From contig CM077115.1 in assembly GCA_039619475.1 (NCBI GenBank), positions 140,380,172-140,444,171 on the forward strand: a stretch of 64,000 bases of DNA, given 5' to 3'. This DNA is from Icerya purchasi (lineage: Eukaryota; Arthropoda; Insecta; Hemiptera; Monophlebidae). Made by a program: the position numbers and the translations under genes. Below are positions 14,001 to 26,000 of this stretch, piece after piece. Each line of letters begins with the position of its first letter. Within the stretch, counting starts at the first letter, position 1. The notes below the pieces were generated by a model. It was given only the letters and a program-made list of their open reading frames with translations. It did not search any database and was not told where the DNA came from.

Positions 14001-17000
14001 TTGGAACGCTGCTTTACACTTTTCGTTCCACCAGAGTGAGGAGGCATACAAAGAAGAGCGAATGCGCGTGCTGGAAATATGAGGAGAAGATGCGGAGAGA
14101 GCAGAATTTAGAGTTCGAGTGAAAAAATGGTAACGGAAGAAGGGATCAGGAACATCAGAAATAGAGGGGAGAGAGGGATCCACCAAGGAACGAAATTTAG
14201 TCCAATCGGTTTTAGAAAGGAGCCAACGGGGAGATTGAAGAGACTTGAAAGGCATGAGAGGGAGCACGTAATTAAGAGTGAGCAGAATGGGGACATGATC
14301 GCTGCCAAAAGTGCCATCCAGAGTCCTCCAGGAGCATAAGAGGCCAAGATTGGGAGAGGAAAAGGAGATATCAACTGAACTAGAGGAAGAAGGTTGCTTG
14401 ACGTGGGTAGGGGACCGATCATTCAGTAGAAAAAGATCATGATCCAAGATGAGATTTTCAAGAATCGAACCATTAGGATTATTCCTAGCGCAGTCCCAAA
14501 GAGGAGAGTGAGCATTCCAGTCGCCTCCAATGATGAAGGGGCCAGATAAAGATGAAAGAAATGAGATTAAAGGAAGATTAGAGAGGCTGGCGTTAAGAAG
14601 GTTATAAACGTAAGCAATATGTAATGGATTCGGAAGAAGATTCAAAAGAGAAATGTGAACCATGTTAGGAAGATTAGGATAGGGAGGAGGAAGACTTGGG
14701 ATATCGTGCGATAGGTAGGATAGATCGTATCTAATAAGAATGGCGACGCCACCGTAACTATCCACACGATCTAACCGAACTAAAGATTAGCCTTTGAAAT
14801 GTAGAGACGAGGAGGATTTGAGCCAAGTTTCGGATAACAATGCCACATGGATATTATAGAGATCTAATAAACCCTTTAATCTTAATTTGTTAGCTTACAA
14901 GCTACGACAATTCCACTGCAGGATATTCAAAGCATGGGCACGCGACATGCTATCTAGGATACGAGAAAATTGGAATAGGATAGAAAATGAGGGCAGGGAC
15001 GAGGATGAAATAAGAGAAGTAGCTATAAAAGAAGAAAGAAATGTTAGTAAACAAGAAGCGAGCATATAGGCGCACTTCCAACTTGAGGAGGCGAAAGGAA
15101 GAACAAGGAAACTGAAGACGAAAGAAGTCCTGCCCGCCACAATATGCGGGCCAATTTTCCAAACCTTTTCTATTCGTATCAGTTTGGTATAATCCAAAGC
15201 GCAGGGAGAAGTACCTGCACGAACATGGTTGTCGACCAGTTTGTAGGTATCCTCCCCTAAAGGGACAATTATACCGCCATATGAACAAATTAAACGACAT
15301 GAGTGCAGAGGTATGTCTAGTGTTCCTGAAGCGTAAGTAAGACGTTATCCTTGGCTAACAGGGGGGAAAGGGGGAGGGAGAGAAAGACAAGGAGATGGCA
15401 AAATATGCCTTCCGAGGAATGGACGTAATTGGATATGAAAGAAGAAAGATTGTTAAGGAAAGAAGAGAAGGCGGCTATGTTATGAGAAGCGAGGAGTTCC
15501 ATGATTGCGGCGGAAAGATTAGTGATATTAAAAGAGGAGTAACTGGGGAAGGAATTAGTAATCAGGCTGTGAGGAGCCAGAAGGTTGCTGGAAGGCAACG
15601 AAGAATTCAGCTGAGGGGAATCTTCACGATTCAAGGACCAACCAACAGATGGAGAACAGGAGTAGAAGGAGGGGACGGCGGGAAAGTGAGGGAGAGGCTT
15701 GGGAAAGAAGAGGCTATGGCACGATTAGCATAGGAAAAGGCTTGGGGGCGCGAGACTAGAGGATTTATATTTGGGGACTTGCTGAAACGATATGTTCTCG
15801 AACGCCATGATTCTTTTAATATCCTTCTGTCTAAGCCACTCCGGGCAGGCACGATCGGACAAGCTATGGCAACCTCTGCAGTTGCGACAAATAGGAGGCT
15901 CCTGGAGGTTGGAACTTTCCGGAGAGGGATGTCTGGAAACACAGTGTGAGTAAACGGGATGAGAGCTACGATAATGGCGCGTAATATGTCCAAAAAGAAA
16001 GCAATTAAAGCACTGAGTGGGAGAAGGGATACTAGGGGAAACGGGAAAACGGGGTTGAGCTGAATGTAATATATGCGCTGTATGGATTTTCACAAACCTT
16101 CAATTCGGCTAATGAAAGAAATTATGGAGTATACTAGAACGTATGACTAAACATGTTATATATGTTTAATTAAGCAATCGTATAAGAATAGTTCAGGTAC
16201 AGTGTGTCAAACAATGCACTATCCTCAGATTCCGAATTAGAAGCCGGTGTAAGGAAAAAGTGTTTCTGTCACTTGTACCACTGTGTGATACACATGTATA
16301 CATACAGAATATATTATGGGGTAGATTCTGAACGTCTGGGTGCTTCTTTCATTCTTCCATTTCCTTCTGCTTCCGTTATTCCTTTCCTTGAATTATTTTT
16401 ATCCTCTATCCTTAAACATTTAAGAATAGAACGTTATTTTCTTCTTTTTCCAATTTCTTGAGCTATCATCCTCCTTGACAAACCTATTAATAATAAATAA
16501 TAATAAAGAAAAAAATTATGGTTTCTCAGTAAAATGTAGGAAAACTAACAACTTATTCTTATGATACCGTTATTATAAGCAGCTCTAAATAACAATTAGA
16601 ATCTATCATGTACAGATTAAAAGATAAATATATGAAAGTTATGGATTATTTCTAAACACGAATAAAACAAAAGTCTCGGAAATAGACAGAAATCGCAATT
16701 GCAAGCATGAAAAAGTACGCCATTTCAGCGATAGTGAATCAGTCCTATACATTAGAGGTCATTGTTAACTAACAGTGAAATCTACTTAATGAGAACGTAA
16801 GACTAATTATCCATAGTACGAAGTGCAGTTATTAGACCACCAAATATTTAAAAGACTTTTAACCCTGTTACTAAATATGAAACTGAATCTATTGAACTGC
16901 CTAATCTTTCGAAATGTCATATATATGCAGGTGAAATTTGGTGCTCTACTGCTGCAGGTCTCAACAGAATAGACAACGTTTGAAAGTTGAGTAATAAGAG

Positions 17001-17036
17001 TATGGTAAGAATACCTTGAATGGGCTGAAGAACGAA

Positions 17037-17082
<46 letters not shown>

Positions 17083-20000
17083 TACTAGTAGCGGATCCAC
17101 GGGGGGAATAGGGGAATCCCCCCCCAGAACCAAAGTTTCTATGAAAAAATTTGTTATAACAGAGAAACTTAATTTATACCATACAAGATTTGTATAAATG
17201 TTACCTATGGATTTAATTATAACTAATATTTAATACTGTTTTCTAGTAAAACTATTAATGTTACGTTTTTATTCTGATTTAAACCCAACACTATCATTGG
17301 TCTTTTGCCTTCCTTACTTATTTTTAATTTTTATTTTGCAATGTAAATGAAAATAGATCAAATATATTTTTTGTACTTGCTCACAAACAAAGAATTGGGA
17401 TCGGATTACTAACAAAAATAAAAAAGGAAGTAAAGTCTAATAAAAAGACTATCCTTCTTTCTATTCAAATTCTAAATACCATTTTAGCTGTAATTTTATA
17501 ATTTTTTTATTTTTTACCTAAAAATAAAATAAAATTTAAGTTAAATTACAATAATTATGTATTTTTAAAACATTTTTAAATTTTTAAAGAGGTGTTTATT
17601 ACCATAGAATATTTCATGTAATTATATAACTCCCCCCCCCCCCCCATTTTGTTTTGAAAATGTCAAACCATGGGGCTTGAGCTACAAATTAATGTATCTG
17701 AAATCAAACAAACCAAACAATATTCCACTTTTCACAAAAAATAATGGTGATAAAATCACCAATATGACAGAGAATCTAAACTACTTCCTATCCTTTTTTT
17801 TTTTTTTGCATTAGACAGCACTGATAAAGACACAACAAACAGAAAATACTAAAAGAAAACTTTAAACTTCCCATACAGGAATACGTTGCTCACTTACAAC
17901 AGATTCCTCTTGTTAATTCCGCACTAAATAGCATTATAAAAAATTTTAAAAACAACAAAGCTGCTGGACCTGACAATATTACAAATAAGGAACTAACAAT
18001 TAATCCAAAAGGTCTATCTAAAATTCCTTCCACTCCTATACAAAAAAAAGTATTCTCCTTAAACTATTTCCGTAAACCCTAGAGCGAAGCAAATGTAATC
18101 CTACTTCATAAATCAAACAAAGATGCAAATCTCATAAGCTCCTATTGCCCAATATGTCTTTTAAATACTGTAAGCAAAATTTATGAAAAACTATTAAAAA
18201 ATAGGATAACTTGCCATCTGAACTCAACAAATTTTAAAGGACAATTTGGATTCAGACGAGGTCTGTGTTCAGAACATATTGTGAATTATGCGATCAGTAA
18301 GATTAGCAGCAGCCTTAAGAAAAAATCGAACGTTCTCGTCATAGGAGTGGATATCAAAGGAGCCTGCTTTGTTTGACATTTTAAAATCTGTTCAGATTAA
18401 AAACATACTATTGTTAAGTACAATATATTTCTATCGTAAAAACAGACTCAAATAGGTAATCATAGTGCAAACACTACAAGCAATAAAGGCTGCCCACGGG
18501 GTAGCGTTTTAGGTCCACTTTTCTGGAATATATTATTCAACCAAGCTCTACCATACGACAAGAACGTTAACCTATACGCATGTGCAGATGACTTACTATT
18601 CATAATAACGGACGATACAAAAGTAAATTTCGAAAGAACAGCTAACAAAACGCTTGAGTTACTCGGAGCCTGGCTAAATGAAGTAAAGCTTAATCTTTCA
18701 GTTGAAAAATGTTTTGTGTCCCTTTTCACAAACTCCGTAAAACTGAAAAGGAGAAATATTAGAGTACTTTACAGGGGGATCATTTTAAAAGTAGTCGAAC
18801 ATTTTAAATAGCTAAGAGTTGTATTAGACAATAAATTCTCCTTTAAACAACGCATAGACTATACCACATCTAAGTTGGAAGCTAAATTCTATCAATTAAT
18901 AAAAGTGTGCAGAAATACATGGGGCTTTCATTATACAGACTTGTTCTGTACAAGTCATTTGTTGAGAATGCAGTGTGTTACTGTAGCTCTGTGTTTTTCC
19001 AACACCTAAAAAAGAAAACCCTAAAGCAAAAAATCTACTTTACACAACGTAAATACTTAATAAACGCCTGTATAGCTTATAGAATAATTAATCACAGCGC
19101 TGCTGATGCTTTTACGGGGATTCTTCCACTAGACCTAAAAATTAACTATAGATCAATCATTTTTACTATAAAAAACCATAAAAATTTTGAATATATTAAC
19201 GATCATGCTCATCAAATAATAAACTTTCTACCTCCAATAAATCATCTTCAGAACAGTTCCTACATGATAATCCACCATGACTTACATATAAAAATGTCAC
19301 TAAAACAACTCAAAAGACACATTAAAAGCTATTTCATGCCCATATGAAAAAACTCCTGGGAAAGAGATACACAGCAAGTCGGCATATCCACGGGATAATC
19401 CCAAATATTAGAACAGGTTTACAGTTAACACCTGACTTTTACACTAGCCAACCTCCTCACTGACCACGAACACTTCGGAGACTACTTAGAAAAATTCAAA
19501 ATTACTGAAGACGACAAATGCGACTGTGGGGAAATTGAAAACGCCAATCATGTAATCTTTCACTGCAGTAAGTATGACGACATCAGACACTTCAACATAG
19601 AAAACCTCAATTTGAGCACTTCAACTTCGGCAACTAAATTTCAAAAATTCGCGTTCTTAGTTTTAAAACCGAAATTTACTGGCAAAAATAGCAACCTACA
19701 GTGATTTACATTACTCAATTAAATAAAAAGCATTACACTTAAAATCTACTCATTGACACATATATAATTTCCAATATTAATACCTGGACTGGACAATCTA
19801 TCCTAAATGGTAAATCAAACCGAAATCAATCACACACGTCTTCCAGAAAAAAAAGTAATAACAATAAAAATATTATTGTCTATTAAATAAGTACACAGTG
19901 CATAACTCACCAGATCATGTAGCATTTAGTTTCTCAAACCCCGATATAAAAAAAATGATGCGTGTATCAGTGTGTACACGCGGAGGAAGTGAAACTTCTT

Positions 20001-23000
20001 TGGCTTATATGTGTTAAATTCTATAATAAAGTTTTATTTTAAATTAATTTTTAGGATGGTAAAGGTATCAACAAAATTATCAATAAATAATAAATCCAAA
20101 AAATTTTATTATATACATTTATAAAAAAGTATCATTATCATTAGTCTATTTCAGTTATCCTTATGGGTGTTTCAGTATATACTTTTGTTATCAGAGGCTT
20201 GTGGTAACTAAAATAAGAAATATAAGTTTTGCACTCAATATCATCTAAAAATCTTGAAAACATTGCATCAATCGTTGTATTTGATTTTGTCGTTGATATC
20301 ATCCTGTTATTTTGTATAGATAAGTTCAAATTGTCTTTTAAAAATTCAATCAATTGTAGAGAGTTGTCTAAAGCAAAATTGACATTAAAATCTCCAAAAA
20401 TCATAGCTATTTTGTCATACACGTTGATTTGAGCGAGGCGTCCGTATGATTTAAAAACTTACTAACAGACTAAATGTATAATGTATCGCATCGTGAATAT
20501 CTTTCTATAAAGTGGTGTGTACACGTATTTATTACATGTATATATATATATATATATATGAGAATGCTCATAAACTATATACTATGCATTTACTCATTTT
20601 GGTATACTACTAGACTCAGGCAGACACTTATACATATTTACACATACACACAAGTACATACCTACACTACGTTTAATGCGTAACGCGTAACGAAAATTTT
20701 TCGCTACCATGTCGTAAAAAGTTTCGCTTCAAAAAAATAAAAATAAAAAAAAAATTAAAGTTTATTACTTAAGTTTTATTGTAAGAAGGTTCTAGGTCAA
20801 GATTAAGCCTAACGGCGGTGCTTGGCTTGGCGGCTTTGTACGCAAACTCGTATTGTAAAAAAAATGGCTATTGAAATGCAGTTATTAATCAAAAAAAAAA
20901 ACTTCCTCCCAAAATATCTCTCTGGATCCGCCCCTGTATATACATATATACATATAAACCTTAAATAAATTAAACATAGAGATGCGTTTGGCAGATAAGA
21001 CAAAGAAAAGGTTCTTAAAGATCGCCGGGCATGTGACAATGGTCTTATAAACTCTTTAGGAATCCTTAATAAACGGTTGGAAACCAGTAAGTATTGACCA
21101 AATTCATTAATCGAACTGAGTTTACACGAGGCGCTTATTGGCTGGCCAAGATAGACTGGCCCGAGAATTATAACGGATGTTGCAATTTCACATCAGTACG
21201 CTCTCCGGTTCGAACTTTTCACTTTAAAATAATGCGCGAAATAGAGTTTTTTCAAAACATCAACAATTATAAAACGACTTATGTAAATCCATTTAAACAA
21301 TTTACACTTATTTGAGGTCATCAACTATAAGTATTAACTCAGCGCAACCATAATTTTCTTCGATGTACGACACACCGCTCCTCTAATTAACTATGCTATG
21401 TTGTAGTTGGCTAATTTTATTTACAACGCTAAAATGATACTCGTAGAATATAAACGAATAAAAAAAAAAGAAAACAAAGCCTTGGTTGGAATAAAACCGA
21501 ATATTTTTTTTATGCTGTGGACAAGAAGTATAAACTATTGCAACGTTTAAATAATTCCAAAGGCGTGTTTTTATGTTTTGTTTTGTTTAAAATAAATTTT
21601 ATTATTGTTAATATATTTTAGATTTATCAGTTTCCCGAATGTGACAGTGATGAAGATGAAGACTTTAAACAACAAGATAAAGAACTGAAAGAAAGTATTC
21701 CATTCGCAGTTGTTGGAAGTCCATATATATATCAGTACGATTCGCAAAAAATACGTGGCAGACAATATCCGTGGGGAATAGTGGACGGTAATGATTGTTC
21801 TGCTTGGATTATTTTCGTTTTTCGTTAAATGTTTCTTAAATTTAAATAGATCAACAGATCGGGATTTACATTAGGATTTCGTTGTTTATGCGATAATTTC
21901 ATCTTAAAAATAGGCGACATTGCAAACGGAGTATCGGATTTGCTCATTAAGCTGCGGCAGTGATGTAAGGGAAACCACTGGCGCAAATATTCCATGTTAC
22001 TTTCTGACATTTCAGAATTTCCTGAACCTTTACTCTAAACAATTCCGGAACTTTCTATGGAATTCCTGGACATCCTTTTTGGACTTTCTCGATGTTTTTG
22101 AGATTCCTGGAATTCCAGTGGACTTTCTGGAATCTTATTTTCCAAGCCCTTAGGCCGAATTAACATTTGGGAGAGATCAATGTCCCAAAGGGTGGAATAT
22201 TTATAGTTTTTCACTGTTAAAAAAGTTTAATAAAACACGACAAATTTACAAATATTATTACCTTGATATTACATTGTACGTTATATTTATACAATAAACG
22301 ATAATAGGTGTTTGAGCACCCACAGTATAGGCATTGGCCTCGTGGGGGGACCCTTTACAGTTATTTCAACAGAAAAAAAAAAAAAAAACTGTTTTGTTGC
22401 TAGATAATTCAACAACAGTTTACTATTCGATATTGCTTTAACTTTTAATAGATTTATTTATTTTATATATAAAAACAAAAAAAAAAAAATAAAAACCTAC
22501 CGTGTTATTTGCCTTTACAAAATAAAAAATATGCAATAGAGTAGATCATCGAATTTATTTTATTTTTTTTTTTGTTTATTCTGTAACATTATTTTAAGTT
22601 TCTGGAGTTTCGAATTCCTATGTTTCTGCTACGGGCCCGCTGTTCTTATTTTTCTTTTCGAAAAAAATTTGTTTAATTGAAAAAGGAATGAGATAATGAA
22701 GTAACTTTTTTATTAAAGTTTGTTTTGAAACAGAAAAAAATTGGGAAAAAAAATATTTAGCACAAATAGCATTAAACAAAAAGTAAACGAATAATTACTT
22801 AATTACGCCGACAAAAAGAAAAAAAAAAAGTAAATATCAAACTGAACTAAATACAAATTTTTTAAATCATTTTTTTAAAATTTTTCATCTGTTGATTATA
22901 TTAAAATCGGGTTTTGTTAAAAAAAAGTCCAGTCGGGGGGGGATATGGACCCTCTCTAGGCGTAACTATCCGAGATAATTAAAATTCTCTTTAAAAAACT

Positions 23001-26000
23001 TATTTTAATAATTTTTATTACTTTCTACTGCTTTTTTAATGAACATTTTCGGCTATAATATGCAGTACTATACTACCTTTGTAATGAAATATCGCTTGGG
23101 AATTCTATCACTTAGATTTTACATAGTCAGCTTCTAAAGTATTTTCATATTTTATCGATCTGGCTTTGTGATGTACAGCTGTGGGGCTGCGCAAAAACAT
23201 CTAACTTACAGAGCGATATCAAAATAGGGTACTGGGAACTAATACTGCAGCCACCCGGAACGTTTCAAATTGTACCCTCCATAATGACTTAAACGTCATG
23301 TTTGTGAGGGATAAAATGATATGAATCCACTTGCCACCAATTTACTAGATAATTCCGGTGAAACCCGCAGACTATGGCGCAATAAGCTTTTGAACCTTGT
23401 CCAACTATTATAAAGTTTAGAGGGAGTACTACTGACAAGGCAAGTACACGAGTTGTCAGACGTCGATTTTGATGAAATTTTGATATGTTGTAGAGTATAA
23501 AAAAATATTAGATACGTGTTTTTTTTTTTATCGGCCCGTATGCAGTTTCAAGAGGTGAAAACCATCCCTAAAGTTTACCCCCGAAAATCGTTTTTCCTAA
23601 ATATCTCGTCTTCAACTCGATATTTTTTTATGAAACAAAATGGAAATTATTTCTCGCGCAAACGACAAGTAATCCACAGTGGTTTAAGCAGTGGAGTTGT
23701 ATCCCCTATCTTCTAGAAGGTGGAAACACCTTTTTTTGGTCATAACTATGTAATAAAAAATTATAAAATAACATAAAAAAATAATAAAAACATTTTTTAA
23801 CACAGACAATTAAAAAATAAAGTTGACGTGTTTCGGCATTTTCATGCATTTCACCCTTAACGGGGGTAAAGCACCCCTTACAACAATAAATACAAGTAGC
23901 AAGTAATCTAATTTCGTAAAAAATTTGTATGTAAGTGTTTTTGAGGTCGCTGATGATGAATCTGTTATCAATTTTTGGAAATTCAACTTATCCTGTGCTT
24001 TCTAACCATACAGCCCCAAACCCCATAAAACCCAGACATGCATTCCGCCTGTGTTTTTTTAAACCAACAAACCCCAAACTCCTAAACCCCAGTCAAGCCG
24101 AAGGCCCGTATTTTTAAACCGATAAACTCCAGACAGACTGTTTTAACTTAAGTTATAACGAGAAAAACGAACACCACCTTCCTGGATGAGCTAATTTTAA
24201 AATATAAAGATGTTTATTTTTAAAAATGTTGATTATTATAATTCAGATTTTCGCAGATTTATTGAACATGAAAGCAGTACGAATTATATCTATAATAATA
24301 TTAATATACTGTTTACTGTTTATTGATTGTGAGAATTAGTAATAAATGTTTTGATTTACTCATTGAATGTAATTCTCCAAATGTATAAGGGTTCATTTCA
24401 AAAAAAAAAATTATTGTGTTATTAATTAACTTTGGCCACTTCTTAATTTATTTTTGTTGTTATTTTCGTAAAAAGAGAGTGATTCCCGTTGATAAATAGA
24501 TGAAGAAATAAATAAATACATAAGTTGAACCGTACCGATAATTTTTTAAATAAGTAAATTATAAAAACGGTTTTCCAATATGCCAGAATGAATAGGCCTT
24601 TCGTCTGCCTGCAGTTTAGGAGTTGTGCGGTTTTAGTCATAGGTAATCGGCCTGTCTGATGTTTAGAGGTTTGAAGCTGTATGGTTATAACGCACAGGCC
24701 TCTGGCCTGTCTGAGGTTTAGGAGTTTGGGGTTTGTTGATTTAAAAACACAGGCCGGATGCTTGTCTGGGTTTTAGGGGTTTGGAGCTGTATGGTTAGAA
24801 AGCACAGAATAATTTGAATTTCCAAAAATTGATAACAGATTCATCATCAGCGACCTCAAAAACACTTACATACAAATTTTTTACGAAATTCGATTACTTG
24901 ATACATGTATTTATTGATGTTTCTTGTGAGGAGTGCTTTACCCCCTTTAAGGGTGAAATTCGTGAAAATGCCGAAACGCGTCAACTTTATTTTTTAATTG
25001 TCTATGTTAAAAAATGTTTTTCTTATTTTTTTATGTTATTTTATAATTTTTTATTACATAGTTATGACCAAAAAAAGGTGTTTCCACTTCCTAGAAGATA
25101 GGGGATACAACTCCACTGCTTAAACCACTGTGGATTACTTGTCGTTTGCGCGAAAAATAATTTCCATTTTGTTTCATAAAAAAATATCGAGTTGAAGACG
25201 AGATATTTAGGAAAAACGATTTTCGGGGGTAAACTTTAGGGATGGTTTTCACCTCTTGAAACTGCATACGGGCCGATAAAAAAAAACACGTATCTAATAT
25301 TTTTTTATACTCTACAACATATCAAAATGTCATATCAAAATCGACGTCTGACCACTCATGTACATTCCTTGTGAGTACTACCGTTCCACAAAACATTCTT
25401 TATCACGTTAAACTATTCGCTAAATGACCACTAAAGTTGGTCAGTTGTGATGAAAATATATTGTATATATATATATATAAAATGATTTAGAAGCGCCTAC
25501 AAAAAATAACTTGATCAACCATATTTATTTTGCTTTTTTTCACTTTAGATTCATTGATCCCAGAGGTGGTTCCTTTCATACTTTCATTTTTTCTGTTTAT
25601 AAATTTATTCAGAAACCCACGGTTCCAGATACCGCGTTGATTTTAACATTTTTGTTGCGTTTGTATAAAATAATGTTGACATATGGCAAACTTTCTGATA
25701 CAATTTTTTTGAAAATATTCTTTTACGTCTCATCTATAAATAAATGCAAAGTTTCGTTTTTTATTAGTTCATTTTGCTGTTTAAAAATTCAATATTTTTT
25801 TTTTTTTTCAATTTAGACTTTATCTTCAGCTGTTTCTTCAAAAATCGTATAATCTGGAGGACGTGAAGCAAAACATCAGTTTCGGTTAAATTTCTTTTAT
25901 TAATTTTACTGTATACCCATTGTAACATCGTCAAAAACTCATCGAGAACCGTCGACTAAATAGGAATTACGCAAGTGAAGACAATTAAATGCATCCAAAA

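Larger units (their letters stand above)
11181..16115 (-). mobile_element. I/Jockey-type LINE with RNase H, copy 1 (antisense, decayed)
   Basis: Read on the minus strand, the order is ORF1 remnant with zinc knuckles, spacer, apurinic-type endonuclease, reverse transcriptase, RNase H, C-terminal Cys/His zinc finger and a poly-A tail (the poly-T run at 11181-11215 on the plus strand). It matches the copy at 59801-64000 over ORF1 C-terminus, spacer, EN and RT. The 5' part of ORF1 is absent, so it is 5'-truncated at about 16115. It lies antisense in septin intron 3. The sense strand is markedly pyrimidine-rich. A non-LTR element with EN and RNase H fits the I or R1/Jockey group; clade assignment would need a tree. 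Confidence 0.9.
23433..25372. mobile_element. Foldback / Mutator-like element with very long TIRs
   Basis: A 1940-bp palindromic element. The left arm (23433-about 24105) and right arm (about 24690-25372) are near-perfect reverse complements over about 670 bp. It is flanked by an exact 9-bp direct repeat, GAGTACTAC (23424-23432 and 25373-25381). The left terminus reads TGACAAGG and the right reverse complement starts ACAAGG. The centre (about 24106-24690) has no transposase and holds degenerate repeats with AGGAGTTTGGGG and GGTTTGAAGCTGTATGG words. Long TIRs with a 9-bp duplication fit Mutator-like (MULE) or foldback elements, but without a transposase the superfamily is inferred. Confidence 0.85.
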
